48,589 nucleotides of DNA from NCBI RefSeq assembly GCF_000478195.2, contig NZ_AUZM01000047.1:1-48589 (forward strand), written 5' to 3'. The notes under the pieces were generated by a model, which worked only from the letters and a program-made list of their open reading frames with translations, made no database searches and had not been told where the DNA came from. This DNA comes from Lyngbya aestuarii BL J. GTDB taxonomy: Bacteria; Cyanobacteriota; Cyanobacteriia; Cyanobacteriales; Microcoleaceae. Numbering within the stretch: the first letter of the stretch is position 1; the number at the start of each line of letters is the position of its first letter. Below are positions 23,928 through 33,944 of this stretch, piece by piece. Position numbers and translations under genes: made by a program.

Positions 23928-26900
23928 TTATTCCCATTCTTCTAATTCATTAATCCAATTTTGTAACGCTGTTACGATTTGTTCTCGTCGAGTTTCAAAG
24001 TTAGCTGCAATCCAAATTAAGAGTAAACCTAGAATAAAACCGACAATCCATTTTAAGAAGGAATAAATTGAGTTTAAAATCAAGAGTTGGTTGACTGCAT
24101 TAATTAAAAAAATTGCAGTTCCGACATATAAAAATGCTCTAATTCTTAATCCTAAACCGATAAAAATAGCCGTTAGACTCACTAAACCGGGTACAATTCC
24201 TGTCTCTTTATTGGTTAACAATGCAGCAAAACAAATCATTCCTATTCCTATGATTCTAATCCAATGACGTAGGACTTTTTGTTGAGGATGTTTTAAATAG
24301 GGGTCAATTTGGGCTATATATAAAATAGATAATCCCGGTATAATTGTATCTCCCAACGCATTCAGATCATATTCTGTGGAAAATAGCCAGTGATAATAAG
24401 CAAAATTAATTAATCCTACGCTAAAATAAGTGAGTTTAATTTGTTGAGAAAATTGAGCTAAAATTAAATATAAAATAATTGCTATACTGGTTGAAAAATA
24501 CCATGAAAATTCTAGGGTTGATTCGGTAATAACTGATGTTAAAACAACCGTTAAAATGGGGATAGAAATAGCGACTCGCCGCCAGGGTTTAATCGGCCAT
24601 CCCCAATTTTGCCAAGGCATAAAATACAGAAAATAAGCAATGATTGAAACAATTGCACCGCCCCAAGGAATTAAAAATCTTCCTAAATTTAAAAGATCAC
24701 TAATAAAGTAACCTATTGCTGCGGCTTCTAAACATCCAATATAAACCCAAAAATCAGCTTCTCTAGCCTTAGAATTATAACGTCCTTGAAAAATAGCATA
24801 TCGAGTTAAAAAGACACCTATTCCTAAGCTGATAAAAGAGTTAAGTTCAGAGGGCAGAGGTAGAGAAGCAATCAAAAAGCAACTACTCATTGCCCAGTGA
24901 AGATGAGCAATTATTTTGATTTCTGTCTCACTTAAATAGAGATAATGGATAAGCTGAGGTGAGAATAAACGATATACATAAACAATTGTTGTTCCTAACC
25001 CTGCAAAGGCGATGAATTGTTCTGCTAGAGGGGCAGATGATAAGTTATAAACTAATAGTTGATAAGCGGCAAGTGAAACACCAAAAACACCAATATAAGT
25101 TAGAGGTTTTAACTCAGGGCTACGCCGCCCGACTCCTAGAAAAATAAATGCGAGGATAAATAAACTGATTCCTGTCCAGTTATCAAAACTTCCTGATGAA
25201 CGTAAAACGGCACCAAAAATCCCATAAAATAGAGGTAAAACTTGCCAGGGATGAGGAAGGTGATGAATTCTTATTCTGTGTTTCCAATAATCTCCTAAAA
25301 CTTGTGCAATTAATCCTAAAATCAGATTAGCAATCGATAAGTTAAATAAGGCATTTTCAGTAAAACCAAAAGTATGAGCCATTAAAAGTTCAACTTCCCA
25401 ACCCAATATATAAATAAATAAGGGCGGATACTGTTCTCTATTTTCTGTTTCGGGATGATTTAAAAGATGAATAACAACAGCAATAATTGAAAGTATTGTT
25501 GCTAATATCGCTAAAGCACTAGGATTAAAAAGTTGCCAATAAATTCCGATGGCATAAAACGTCAAGCTGATTAATTGAAACCAACATAAAATCGGTGTCC
25601 AGATTTCCACCGCAGTCACATACAAAGACGCGATATAACTTGAGAAACGGTTTAATCTGGCTTGAATAATCCAGAGTACATTTAAAGCAATACCAATAAA
25701 AACTAATCCACCTGTTAAGGTTAAATTGGGAACCATTTCCCAGACTAAAAATCCATAAAACGTTAATCCAAAACCAACTGTTATCGTGGCTGAAAGTTGA
25801 TTTTGTAAATAGTAAGTATTCAATACCATTAATCCGGTGGCGACTCCCCAACTGATTAACCGAATTCCAGGGATTCTAAAGACTAATAGTTGTATCATGA
25901 CTAATGCAACAATACTCAATTTGCTGGCTAACTGTCGGCGGGGGAGTGTTAAACTAGCAATTGTTGTTAATGCAATTGGAGTGATTAGCCAAATAATTCC
26001 CCATTGACTTAACCCTTGACAAGCCAAGTTTGAGCATAAATCATTCAAATTATAGCTAGAATGACTATATAAAAATTGATAACTTAAAGCTGCTAATCCT
26101 AATCCGATATACCAAGCACTATTCACAATAGAGTTAGCAATTAAAAGACTGTGTTGGCGAGTATAAATCGTATAGAATATCCATTCTCCAAGCATGAATA
26201 GAATTGATAAAACTCCCCACTGAGATAAAGATAGTTGAGGAAAATATAAGTCTATAAAACTTGCGAATGCAAATAAGCCTGTAAGATGGGTGAGATAAAC
26301 TAGAAAAACTCTGAGAGGTTGACGACGAATGGTATAAACAACTAAAATGAGTGTAGATATTAATAAGTATAATGAACGCACAACCGGATCAAACAGCGAA
26401 ATAATTGTTAAAAGGATTCCTAATTCTAATGTTAATCGTTCTCCAAATAGAGCAAGTTTAGGATGCTGAGACTGATGAATCCAGTCTGTTAGTGTGAGCA
26501 TTAAAATCAAGTAAATTAATCCAACCCAAGCGATTAATATCCAGGGTTCATCTGAAGATTGGGTAATTTGTAGAGCGGTTTGAATGATTTTTTGTTGACT
26601 TTCGACGGGAATTAAACGCCAAATTAACCACTGTGCTTGGAGTCCAGTAATAAAAATAAAAGCTAAATCTCGTTGTCGCCAAAACTGTCTTAAATTTATT
26701 CCAAAAATTACCAATGCAATCCCACTAACTGCTAAGGCTTGTTCCGGTTTAGTCTCTATTGAAACGAGCCAACCTATGGCTAAAAATAGATAAGCAAATC
26801 GCTGTAACCAAACGGATGAATAGAGAGATAATAATCCTCCCGTTAACCCCAACGCTAACCCGAATTGAGTGAGATCAAGATTAACAACAAAAATAATTCG

Positions 26901-27779
26901 CCACCAGAGGAAGGCGAGAGGAATTAAGCAAAATATTAAGGGAAGATTTTCACGACTATTTAAACGAATCTGTTCATGATTTTGGCGACGATAAAAACTA
27001 ACTATTCCCGTCCCGATAATCCCGAAATAAAGAGCAATTAAGGGAATATTAGGAATTTTCCAGCCGAGTTGTAAATAGCTGAGTCCAAGTTGATTTAAAA
27101 TAAGTAGGCGTTGTAACAGTATTTCCTGGGGTTCTCTTGAAGATAAACGAGGATTGAGAATAATCGTAATAGCTGTTAAAATAAAAATAGAAACAATGCT
27201 AATCCCCAGACTGGAATATAATAAACCTAACCCATCAATTGCCCAAAAGTTTAGTGGAATTAAGAGTAAAGTGACCCATTTTAAAGTTTCCGACGTTAGA
27301 GGTAAGCGACTCTGAAGACCCGGCCAAACCGTGACAATTCCAAACCCCAAAGTATAAGCTAACAAGACTCCATATTGTCCGATAGTCGGTAATTCTTGCC
27401 ATCGACTAGCAACCAAGACTCCGGATGAAACCAACACCATGAATAATCCCAAAAAGAGCAGCCAGCGCACACTAAATTCTGCTTTTAGAGATTGGAATAA
27501 CTGAGAAGGTAAACTGCTAAGATCAGGATTTGGTTGAGGTTTACGGACAGGAACAGATGCTTCTACAGTAGAGTTTTCTTCAGAGATTGGTGATGGAGAT
27601 ATTTGATCTAAAGTTTGAGGGGGTAGCGGTTCACTGAAAGAATTTTCACAGATGTGACGCACTTGTTCATCTGACAATAACCCTAAGTTTAACCAGGCTT
27701 CTAAACCGTCTAATACGGCAGAATGATCGCTACGAATCCGAACTTGAAACTCAATAAACTTTATAATAGGGGAAGACAT
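23928..27779 (-). CDS. Giant polytopic membrane protein with DUF2157-like N-terminus
   Basis: 1283 residues from ATG. Residues 1-100 are soluble: a short helical segment (LEAWLNLGLLSDEQVRHICEN) and a Pro/Ser linker. From about residue 105 to the end there is an almost continuous run of hydrophobic segments, more than thirty by eye, with only short loops. The first of them, LGLFMVLVSSGVLVASRWQELPTIGQYG, resembles the DUF2157 predicted membrane domain. No enzyme motif or charged pore residue pattern stands out. Its location is the cytoplasmic or thylakoid membrane; function unknown. The length is several times that of the usual DUF2157 protein. Confidence 0.75.
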   Translation of the reverse strand: MSSPIIKFIEFQVRIRSDHSAVLDGLEAWLNLGLLSDEQVRHICENSFSEPLPPQTLDQISPSPISEENSTVEASVPVRKPQPNPDLSSLPSQLFQSLKAEFSVRWLLFLGLFMVLVSSGVLVASRWQELPTIGQYGVLLAYTLGFGIVTVWPGLQSRLPLTSETLKWVTLLLIPLNFWAIDGLGLLYSSLGISIVSIFILTAITIILNPRLSSREPQEILLQRLLILNQLGLSYLQLGWKIPNIPLIALYFGIIGTGIVSFYRRQNHEQIRLNSRENLPLIFCLIPLAFLWWRIIFVVNLDLTQFGLALGLTGGLLSLYSSVWLQRFAYLFLAIGWLVSIETKPEQALAVSGIALVIFGINLRQFWRQRDLAFIFITGLQAQWLIWRLIPVESQQKIIQTALQITQSSDEPWILIAWVGLIYLILMLTLTDWIHQSQHPKLALFGERLTLELGILLTIISLFDPVVRSLYLLISTLILVVYTIRRQPLRVFLVYLTHLTGLFAFASFIDLYFPQLSLSQWGVLSILFMLGEWIFYTIYTRQHSLLIANSIVNSAWYIGLGLAALSYQFLYSHSSYNLNDLCSNLACQGLSQWGIIWLITPIALTTIASLTLPRRQLASKLSIVALVMIQLLVFRIPGIRLISWGVATGLMVLNTYYLQNQLSATITVGFGLTFYGFLVWEMVPNLTLTGGLVFIGIALNVLWIIQARLNRFSSYIASLYVTAVEIWTPILCWFQLISLTFYAIGIYWQLFNPSALAILATILSIIAVVIHLLNHPETENREQYPPLFIYILGWEVELLMAHTFGFTENALFNLSIANLILGLIAQVLGDYWKHRIRIHHLPHPWQVLPLFYGIFGAVLRSSGSFDNWTGISLFILAFIFLGVGRRSPELKPLTYIGVFGVSLAAYQLLVYNLSSAPLAEQFIAFAGLGTTIVYVYRLFSPQLIHYLYLSETEIKIIAHLHWAMSSCFLIASLPLPSELNSFISLGIGVFLTRYAIFQGRYNSKAREADFWVYIGCLEAAAIGYFISDLLNLGRFLIPWGGAIVSIIAYFLYFMPWQNWGWPIKPWRRVAISIPILTVVLTSVITESTLEFSWYFSTSIAIILYLILAQFSQQIKLTYFSVGLINFAYYHWLFSTEYDLNALGDTIIPGLSILYIAQIDPYLKHPQQKVLRHWIRIIGIGMICFAALLTNKETGIVPGLVSLTAIFIGLGLRIRAFLYVGTAIFLINAVNQLLILNSIYSFLKWIVGFILGLLLIWIAANFETRREQIVTALQNWINELEEWE

Positions 27780-28117
27780 CTCTTTAAGAGCGGAGCAAAA
27801 GCTAACCGCTAATTACATCTAGGACAAAAGAAAGTATTTTCTCTGAATTCAGTGGATAGACTCGCAACCGAAAAATTCCCAAACTTCTCTACTCCCTCTA
27901 TTTATTTATCTTGAGTTCAGGATCGTCTCAAGTTGAGAGTATGGAGTGAGGCTAAGATAACATACCTGCTTTTCAAATGGCAATATTAAAAAACATGAAG
28001 TACATTAAAATTATTGTTTTCACTACTCGAATTAGCCGCAGGGTTCAGAGAACAAAGGAACAAAGTCTAGGATCAAATCAGTCTCTTATTGAAAGAAATT
28101 AGGATAAAAAGTCAACA
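27780..28117. other. Intergenic region between two divergent genes
   Basis: 338 bp between the start of the giant membrane protein (minus) and the RTX gene (plus). It must hold both promoters, but I see no confident -10/-35 pair, no hairpin and no RNA gene. Confidence 0.5.
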
Positions 28118-28939
28118 ATGGTGAGTATTTTAACCCAAGTCAATTTTTTTGGTTCTGTCGATACGACTCGTTTTGTTGTACTCGGAGCGCTTGAGGACGA
28201 TAATATTATACCTCCCATTCAACTCAATGATGATCAAGGAAACCTTCTCACCTCAAATGCAGATGCGAGTCAACTTGAAATCTTACTTCGTGACGGCAAT
28301 GATATTTTTGATGGTTCTACCCTAGAAATTAGAAATCAAGACGTAGAAGTAATTGTTGTTGGGAATAAAGGTAATGATTTGATTACCGGGAGTTTCGGTC
28401 AAGATAGTCTTTTTGGAGGACAGGATAATGATGATATTCTCGGAGGAGAGGGTGATGATCAACTCTTTGGAAACTTAGGAGATGATTTTGTTTTGGATGG
28501 TGGACTCGGAAATGACTCTATTTTTGGGGGTCAAAATGATGATTATGTACGCGGTGGAGAGGGGGATGATCAAGTTTTTGGCGATCGCGGAAATGATATT
28601 ATTCATGGAGATGGTGGCATTGATCTGTTAACAGGTGGCGCAGGACAAGATCAATTTGTGATTGATTTGATGTTAGAAACTCAGACGAATGATCCGAACT
28701 TGGTTGATACCATTCAAGACTTTACTTCGGGTGAGGATGAAATTGTTATTTTTGGGATAAATTCTGAATTTATTGAAGTGAGTAACTTAACTTCGGTGGG
28801 GAGTTCTTCAGGGTTTGTTCTCTATGATACTCGTGGCGGTGACATCGGTTCGGGTCGTGAATTTGCGATTGCTTTCATTGAGCAAAATTCAAGCTTAACA
28901 GCAGATATAACTGTAGGTACAGATATTTTTACGATTTAA
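28118..28939 (+). CDS. Short RTX (hemolysin-type calcium-binding repeat) protein
   Basis: 273 residues from ATG; the nearest AGGA is 13 bases upstream, a weak site. Residues about 90-185 contain a run of nonapeptide repeats of the type GGxGxDxLx (for example GGEGDDQLF, GGLGNDSIF, GDRGNDIIH, GGAGQDQFV) that bind calcium as a parallel beta-roll. The C-terminal 80 residues, from DTIQDFTSGEDEIVIFG, are the common cap region of secreted cyanobacterial RTX proteins and probably carry the type I secretion signal. There is no N-terminal signal peptide and no toxin domain. The N-terminal 85 residues are not recognised. Likely extracellular. Confidence 0.85.
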   Translation: MVSILTQVNFFGSVDTTRFVVLGALEDDNIIPPIQLNDDQGNLLTSNADASQLEILLRDGNDIFDGSTLEIRNQDVEVIVVGNKGNDLITGSFGQDSLFGGQDNDDILGGEGDDQLFGNLGDDFVLDGGLGNDSIFGGQNDDYVRGGEGDDQVFGDRGNDIIHGDGGIDLLTGGAGQDQFVIDLMLETQTNDPNLVDTIQDFTSGEDEIVIFGINSEFIEVSNLTSVGSSSGFVLYDTRGGDIGSGREFAIAFIEQNSSLTADITVGTDIFTI

Positions 28940-28992
28940 TCTCGATCAACGCTCTACTGAAAATTAACACATTTATTCCTGATCAAAAAGTA

Positions 28993-29032
28993 TGAGGCAC
29001 GTTCTAGGAAATATTGCTAGACGTGCGCCTCA
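28993..29032. terminator. Hairpin between RTX and RNA-binding protein genes
   Basis: Arms 28993-29007 (TGAGGCACGTTCTAG) and 29017-29032 (CTAGACGTGCGCCTCA) pair almost fully, with small bulges, around a 9-base loop. It follows the RTX stop by 53 bp and lies downstream of the convergent RNA-binding protein gene. No long T run. Confidence 0.55.
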
Positions 29033-29161
29033 AAGTCAAGCTATAAAGCTTTTTCGATGATACAATCTCTCTAACCATAAATGCGGGTATAACAATACCG
29101 AGTTAACATTATCGACATCACGACGTCATCGGATAGAGAGACTTGAATTTACGCTAAAGAT

Positions 29162-29464
29162 TTAGTAATTGTCAGAATAACGATCGTTTCTGCGACCTCC
29201 GCCCCCAAATGAACTTTTCTTTTCACGAGGTCGCGCCTTATTGACCTTGAGATCCCGTCCCATCCATTCTGCACCATCGAGAGCTTCAATTGCAGCATCT
29301 TCTTTGGATTCTTCTTGCATTTCTACAAACGCAAATCCTCGGGGACGGCCCGTTTCCCGATCCGTCGGAATACTAACCCGTTGGACAGTTCCATATTCAG
29401 CAAATACGGCCTTCAAATCCTCTTCCGTAACCTCATAGGAGAGATTACCGACATAAATCGACAT
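29162..29464 (-). CDS. rbp: RRM-type RNA-binding protein (cyanobacterial Rbp)
   Basis: 100 residues from ATG with a GGGAAG site seven bases upstream. A single RNA recognition motif occupies residues 1-80: RNP2 is IYVGNL (3-8) and RNP1 is RGFAFVEM (about 43-50), with the aromatic residues needed for RNA stacking. A Gly-rich basic tail (KKSSFGGGGRRNDRY) follows, as in the cold-induced Rbp proteins. In cyanobacteria these bind transcripts, including photosynthetic mRNAs. The upstream region is AT-rich with a 10-bp direct repeat, which could relate to cold regulation (inference). Confidence 0.92.
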   Translation of the reverse strand: MSIYVGNLSYEVTEEDLKAVFAEYGTVQRVSIPTDRETGRPRGFAFVEMQEESKEDAAIEALDGAEWMGRDLKVNKARPREKKSSFGGGGRRNDRYSDNY

Positions 29465-29853
29465 ACGTTAACTTCCCAAATCAGACAGATATACAAGACA
29501 GATATTTCGGAAGGCTAGCTCTGCCAGATGGAACAGAACAAAATTCTTTGTACTGAAAGCAAAAACTGCAACCGATACCTATTCCTTAGAAATATTCTAG
29601 CACGAGTAGTTTAAGCTAAGATCTAACGGAACGATTTAAAATCACAAATATCCCCAAATCCGCTTGTGCATAAGTATTAGCCGCACTCTCAACTCGGGGA
29701 ACACACGCGACACCCTTCTCCTGTCAACTCCAAGATCAAAATTTATTTATAGAGAGAAAATTTCTCAAACTGTTACCCTGTAATTTTAGATGGAGAGGGG
29801 AGGAGGTGGGGTGCAGGGGGAGATTTTGATTTCTGACCTCACGACGTCTTCTA
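29465..29853. other. Region upstream of rbp, with direct repeat and purine-rich tract
   Basis: 389 bp without a gene. It contains the presumed 5' leader and promoter of rbp. AGACAGATAT occurs twice, at 29483 and 29496 (13-bp period). A G-rich tract (29789-29823), related in composition to the repeat at 1378-1449, lies just after the end of the glycosyltransferase gene. I see no RNA gene. Confidence 0.5.
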
Positions 29854-31434
29854 TCATTCGGGAAGTTCAACTCGCCAAAGCCATCCTTGCTTATAAACTT
29901 TTTCTAAATTGGCTTGATAAACTTGTTCAATTCCTTCAATTAAAACTTCAGACGGACGATATAAAAAAAGATCACTAAAATCTTGCTCAGGAAGCAGAGG
30001 AATATTAGACTGAACAACCAATTGTAGATAAACATTGGGTTTGAGTCGATGACTCAAGGGTAGAATTCTACCGGGTTCTGAATCACTAATTACCAAAGGA
30101 CTTTTGGATAAATTAATAATTTCAGCGACCGGAGAAACATAGCGACTTCGGGTATAACTTTTATGCCACCAAACCGGATGAATAGAACTCACTAAGCAAG
30201 ATAAAATTCCACTGAAACCGATTCCTAAAAAGATGTATTTCCAGCGTTTTTTGAGTTGAGACTTCAGGAAATTATCACTAATTTTTGTAGTCAAAAGATA
30301 AGCCAATGAAATTTGTAAACCCAAATAAGAAGGAATTCCATAGCGAGCAATTGTTGAACGTTGTCCACCCCAGAATAAATCGGGTAAAATTAGAGCAGTT
30401 CCCATGACTCCCATCAACGTAATTATAAAAAACCAAGTTTTAATCGGAGTCTTTTTAACTAAAAAATCAACTGAATATCCCGCAATCATAATAATTGGAT
30501 ATAAAATCGGATTCAGTAAACTATAGCCTTGATTAAAATCAAAAGTTAGCCGAGTTAAATTCAGGCCCCAAAACAACATTGTACCGGGTCGAGTAATCCG
30601 ATGAGAGCTAGTATTATCAATTAAATCGGGGAAATTTGTAAAAATAATAATTAACCAGGGTAGAAAAAGAATAACACTCAATAAAACTGCACTGATAGCC
30701 GGAATAATATACTCAAATTTTCGCCATTGTTTCAGCCCAAATACATAAATTCCATGAGCGAGATAAACAAATACAGAAAATAAATGAGAATACAATCCGA
30801 GCGTCAGACTAAAAGCATAAATTCCCCAAGCTAAACGTTTAGATTTTACCGCTTGATTTGTTTGTGTAACTCGTAAGGCTCTTAATAATGCAGCACTCGA
30901 AAATAAAATAGTAAACGTCCATAAACTATAAGCCCGAGCTTCCTGAGCATATAAAACATGAAAGGGAGAAATGGCTAAAATTCCCATTCCAACCCAACCC
31001 ACCGTCGCTGACTGAAATAGTTCGAGACAGAGCCAATACATCACCGGAAAACAGAGCAAACTAATCAGGGCAGATAAACAACGAATGGTCGCTACGGAAT
31101 GACCAAAGATTTGCATCCAAAAGCGGGCTAACAAATAGTAAAAAGGAGAATGTTCGGGATGTTTTCTAAAGCTAGTAAACGCATCTTTTAAACTTTTTTC
31201 AGCCGTTGGATATTGATAAATCTCGACTAAATCTCTGGCTCGAATTAATTGACCTGTATAAATTTGGGGGATTAAATCATCCAGGAGATATCCTGAACTT
31301 CTCACCGAGGTATGAACTTCATCATACCAATAGACTTTATACCCTAAGTTGACAAACCGAAAGGCAATTCCTACAATTAGAAGGAAAGCCGCAAATTGTT
31401 GTAACCATCGGGTTGTAGACTTTGATTGATCCAT
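29854..31434 (-). CDS. GT39/ArnT-like membrane glycosyltransferase
   Basis: 526 residues from the ATG at 31434, chosen because AAAGGAAG lies six bases upstream; an in-frame start at 31503 would add 23 residues with no ribosome site. The protein has about a dozen transmembrane segments. The first periplasmic loop carries D38-E39 (VYWYDEVHTS), the acidic pair used by the PMT/ArnT superfamily to transfer a sugar from a polyprenyl-phosphate carrier. The segment LLARFWMQIFGHSVATIRCLSAL and a later AQEARAYSLW are typical of this family. The C-terminal 100 residues are soluble. Acceptor unknown. Confidence 0.82.
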   Translation of the reverse strand: MDQSKSTTRWLQQFAAFLLIVGIAFRFVNLGYKVYWYDEVHTSVRSSGYLLDDLIPQIYTGQLIRARDLVEIYQYPTAEKSLKDAFTSFRKHPEHSPFYYLLARFWMQIFGHSVATIRCLSALISLLCFPVMYWLCLELFQSATVGWVGMGILAISPFHVLYAQEARAYSLWTFTILFSSAALLRALRVTQTNQAVKSKRLAWGIYAFSLTLGLYSHLFSVFVYLAHGIYVFGLKQWRKFEYIIPAISAVLLSVILFLPWLIIIFTNFPDLIDNTSSHRITRPGTMLFWGLNLTRLTFDFNQGYSLLNPILYPIIMIAGYSVDFLVKKTPIKTWFFIITLMGVMGTALILPDLFWGGQRSTIARYGIPSYLGLQISLAYLLTTKISDNFLKSQLKKRWKYIFLGIGFSGILSCLVSSIHPVWWHKSYTRSRYVSPVAEIINLSKSPLVISDSEPGRILPLSHRLKPNVYLQLVVQSNIPLLPEQDFSDLFLYRPSEVLIEGIEQVYQANLEKVYKQGWLWRVELPE

Positions 31435-31626
31435 GATTTGCTTCCTTTCGGACTGCTGACTAATTTTACAGTTAATCTCAGTCGTTTTGACAAAATTAAT
31501 CATATTATCTCATCAAGTTTATTTTAGATTTTATTTTTTCCTCAAACTGAAACCTGAATAAATATCTATAATGAATACTAATGATACAATCTTTTGCTGT
31601 GAGTAATTTCTGGGAAGTCTTCAAGA

Positions 31627-31836
31627 TTAGTCTTTAAACTCAACCACATAGTTTTGTTCTTCAAATGTAACCCGATCACCATGTACTAATTTACGTCCGC
31701 GACGGGTTTCTATTTCGTCATTCACTAACACCCAACCGGACTGAATAATCAGTTTAGCTTGTCCTCCTGTTTGGGCGCAACCCACGAATTTAAGAAACTG
31801 ATCAAGTTTAATTGTTGGTTCATCGGGTGGTGTCAT
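31627..31836 (-). CDS. S4 domain RNA-binding protein (YbcJ/YaaA-like)
   Basis: 69 residues from ATG with AGGAG six bases upstream. Nearly the entire protein is one S4 domain: IKLDQFLKFVGCAQTGGQAKLIIQSGWVLVNDEIETRRGRKL. The length and the TGGQAK motif fit the small single-domain S4 family represented by YbcJ in E. coli and YaaA in Bacillus. Such proteins bind structured RNA; the target here is unknown. It is downstream of dxr on the same strand with 128 bp between them, including a palindromic repeat, so it may have its own promoter. Confidence 0.85.
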   Translation of the reverse strand: MTPPDEPTIKLDQFLKFVGCAQTGGQAKLIIQSGWVLVNDEIETRRGRKLVHGDRVTFEEQNYVVEFKD

Positions 31837-31922
31837 TGTAATCTCCTATTTTGCTCAAAAAAGTTTTTATTATTCCGTTAATCATACCAATTTTGTTTAA
31901 ATTTGTGTACCTAGAGAGTTCA

Positions 31923-31941
31923 GGACGCAAGCCTTGCGTCC
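31923..31941. repeat. GGACGCAA palindrome between S4 gene and dxr
   Basis: Arms GGACGCAA (31923-31930) and TTGCGTCC (31934-31941) with a 3-base loop. It follows the dxr stop by 24 bp on the minus strand. GGACGCAAGC-type palindromes are common dispersed elements in cyanobacteria. No T run, so not clearly a terminator. Confidence 0.7.
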
Positions 31942-31964
31942 CTACTTCATTTTAAGTTAATGCT

Positions 31965-33149
31965 TTAAACAGTAACGGTTTGATTGAGTTTTGTTTTAAC
32001 GGCTAATACTTCTTGTCTTGCCCATTGATCGACGGCAATAATATCATCTAAGGAAGGATTTTGGCTATTATCAGTTTGATGGCGATCGCAAACAGATTCT
32101 ATCACTTTTGGAATGTCTAAAAACCCAATTTTTTCGTCTAAAAACAACGCCACAGCCTGTTCATTTGCAGCATTTAATACGGCTGGCATTGTTCCCCCTG
32201 CACGTCCAGCAGCATAGGCGAGAGACATACAAGGATATTTATGATTATCGGGTGCTTTGAAGGTTAAATTTCCGGCTTTAACTAAATCTAATTGTTCCCA
32301 ATCGGTATAAATTCGTTCCGGCCAAGACATCGCATAAAGTAGGGGTAAACGCATATCCGGCCAACCCAATTGAGCTAAAACAGAGGTATCTTGCAACTCA
32401 ATTAATGAGTGAATAATACTCTGGGGATGAATGACAATATCAATATTATCGTAATCCAATCCAAATAGAAAATGAGCTTCAATCACTTCTAAACCTTTGT
32501 TCATCATTGTGGCCGAATCAACAGTGATTTTACGACCCATTGACCAGTTCGGATGTTTAATCGCATCCGCTACTTTTACTTCCGCTAATTTCTCAACCGG
32601 CCAATCGCGAAATGCCCCCCCAGAAGCGGTTAAAATAATCCGTCGTAATCCCTTTTCTGGAACCCCTTGTAAACATTGAAAAATTGCCGAATGTTCGGAG
32701 TCAGCCGGAAGTAATTTTACACCATATTCTTGAATTAAAGGATTGACAACGGGGCCGCCTGCAATTAAAGTTTCTTTATTGGCGAGGGCGATATCTTTTC
32801 CTGCTTTAATCGCCGCTAAAGTCGGCAGCAAACCCGCACAACCGACAATTCCAGTAACGACGGTTTCTGAGTCTCCGTAGCGGGCAACTTCAACCACTCC
32901 TGACTCTCCGGCGAGTAGAATGGGTTGAGGATCGAGATTCGCGATCGCGGCTTTTAATTCAGGTAATTTGGTTTCATCACAAATCGCCGCAATTTGAGGG
33001 CGAAAGGTGCGAATTTGTTCGGCGAGAAGGGTAACATTACGACGCGCCGCTAGTCCAACGATTCTAAATTTGTCGGGATGATCGTTGACAATATCGAGGG
33101 TTTGAGTCCCGATAGAACCTGTTGAACCTAAAAGAGTGATGGCTTTCAT
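31965..33149 (-). CDS. dxr: 1-deoxy-D-xylulose 5-phosphate reductoisomerase (DXR)
   Basis: 394 residues from ATG, full length. It converts DXP to 2-C-methyl-D-erythritol 4-phosphate with NADPH, the first committed step of the MEP isoprenoid pathway that feeds carotenoids, phytol and quinones. The NADPH motif GSTGSIG (residues 8-14) is intact. Metal/substrate residues occur in [13 protein letters not shown], and the flexible loop region in [26 protein letters not shown]. The [11 protein letters not shown] helix and the C-terminal helical domain are present. No MEP gene is beside it. The upstream gap to the NUDIX pseudogene is about 115 bp. Confidence 0.96.
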   Translation of the reverse strand: MKAITLLGSTGSIGTQTLDIVNDHPDKFRIVGLAARRNVTLLAEQIRTFRPQIAAICDETKLPELKAAIANLDPQPILLAGESGVVEVARYGDSETVVTGIVGCAGLLPTLAAIKAGKDIALANKETLIAGGPVVNPLIQEYGVKLLPADSEHSAIFQCLQGVPEKGLRRIILTASGGAFRDWPVEKLAEVKVADAIKHPNWSMGRKITVDSATMMNKGLEVIEAHFLFGLDYDNIDIVIHPQSIIHSLIELQDTSVLAQLGWPDMRLPLLYAMSWPERIYTDWEQLDLVKAGNLTFKAPDNHKYPCMSLAYAAGRAGGTMPAVLNAANEQAVALFLDEKIGFLDIPKVIESVCDRHQTDNSQNPSLDDIIAVDQWARQEVLAVKTKLNQTVTV

Positions 33150-33265
33150 ATTTTTTTAATAAGTTGTCAATTATTACCATAGTACGATGCTTGATCCCCT
33201 TGTCGTAAAAATGGGAAATTTTCAGTCGAACCGTTGTAGGCGAAAGAAGAATATCAACGGGAGAG

Positions 33266-33596
33266 ATGTGTATGGAACCCCAATGGATCGAGTGGGCAAA
33301 AGCATTACAGGCGATCGCACAAACCGGATTACATTTTGTTCGTGCGTGAGTATGATGCCGAACGTTATCGCCAAATTCAAGAGATTGCGGCTGATATCTT
33401 CGCTCATCATACTAACACGAAAAAAGAGGTAATTGGGGATCTCTTTTCTCAAGAATACGGTTATGCAACGCCGAAAGTTGATGTCCGGGGTGTGGCGTTT
33501 CAAGAGTCTAAAATATTGCTGGTTCGTGAGGTTTTAGATCATTATCGTTGGACATTACCGGATAGTATTAATTTCTATCGGATTAAATATTTTTAA
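33266..33596 (+). pseudogene. NUDIX hydrolase pseudogene (frameshifted and 3' truncated)
   Basis: The first frame from ATG at 33266 (or 33272) reads MEPQWIEWAKALQAIAQTGL then HFVRA and a stop. The family's next block, EYDAERYRQIQEIAADIFAHH, continues in the next frame from about 33345, so a one-base insertion lies near 33341-33346. The second frame runs through YGYATPKVDVRGVAFQESKILLVRE and WTLP, where an intact protein would read on into the NUDIX box (GxxxxxExxxxREVxEExG). Instead it changes to an unrelated short tail and stops at 33596, so the catalytic box is gone. These are two independent lesions. The N-terminal segment is that of the YjhB-like NUDIX family. A terminator lies about 60 bp downstream. 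Confidence 0.82.
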
Positions 33597-33944
33597 AGTG
33601 TGAGTTTGGGTGATTAAACCTAATCCTCTTTCTCAATTCCAAGATACAACTAACCGTCAAATATGACGTTTTTTTATCTTTTGATGTGCTTTCCAGGGCG
33701 AATCTTCTGAACTCAGTAGAATCAGAGATTGACGGGAATGAAAACACAATGAGAGTTTTTACAGATTTTGAACGTTTTCAACCCTAGAAAAAAATGCCTA
33801 GAAAGGGATGTTACAACAAAACCCTCTAAATAGCAAACTGGCTCTTTACATTTCCCGGATTTAGGTTTATTATCAAAAAACGAAACAGAATAGCGTATAG
33901 GAAGTTCATGGTATAAGCAACACAGCGACTTTTAGGTTGAAGAC
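33597..33944. other. Intergenic region after NUDIX pseudogene
   Basis: 348 bp without a gene, between the pseudogene and the convergent recombinase-like gene. Apart from the terminator at 33655-33675 I see nothing that I can identify. The missing NUDIX 3' part is not recognisable here. Confidence 0.55.
33655..33675 (+). terminator. Intrinsic terminator
   Basis: CGTCA (33655-33659), loop AATA, TGACG (33664-33668) and then seven T (33669-33675). The stem is short but perfect and the T run is clear. It would end transcripts from the NUDIX pseudogene. Confidence 0.6.

Noticed and set aside
28380-28660. CRISPR-like or tandem DNA repeat in the RTX gene
   Set aside because: The periodicity is at protein level (nonapeptide repeats) with diverged codons; there are no identical repeats with unique spacers.
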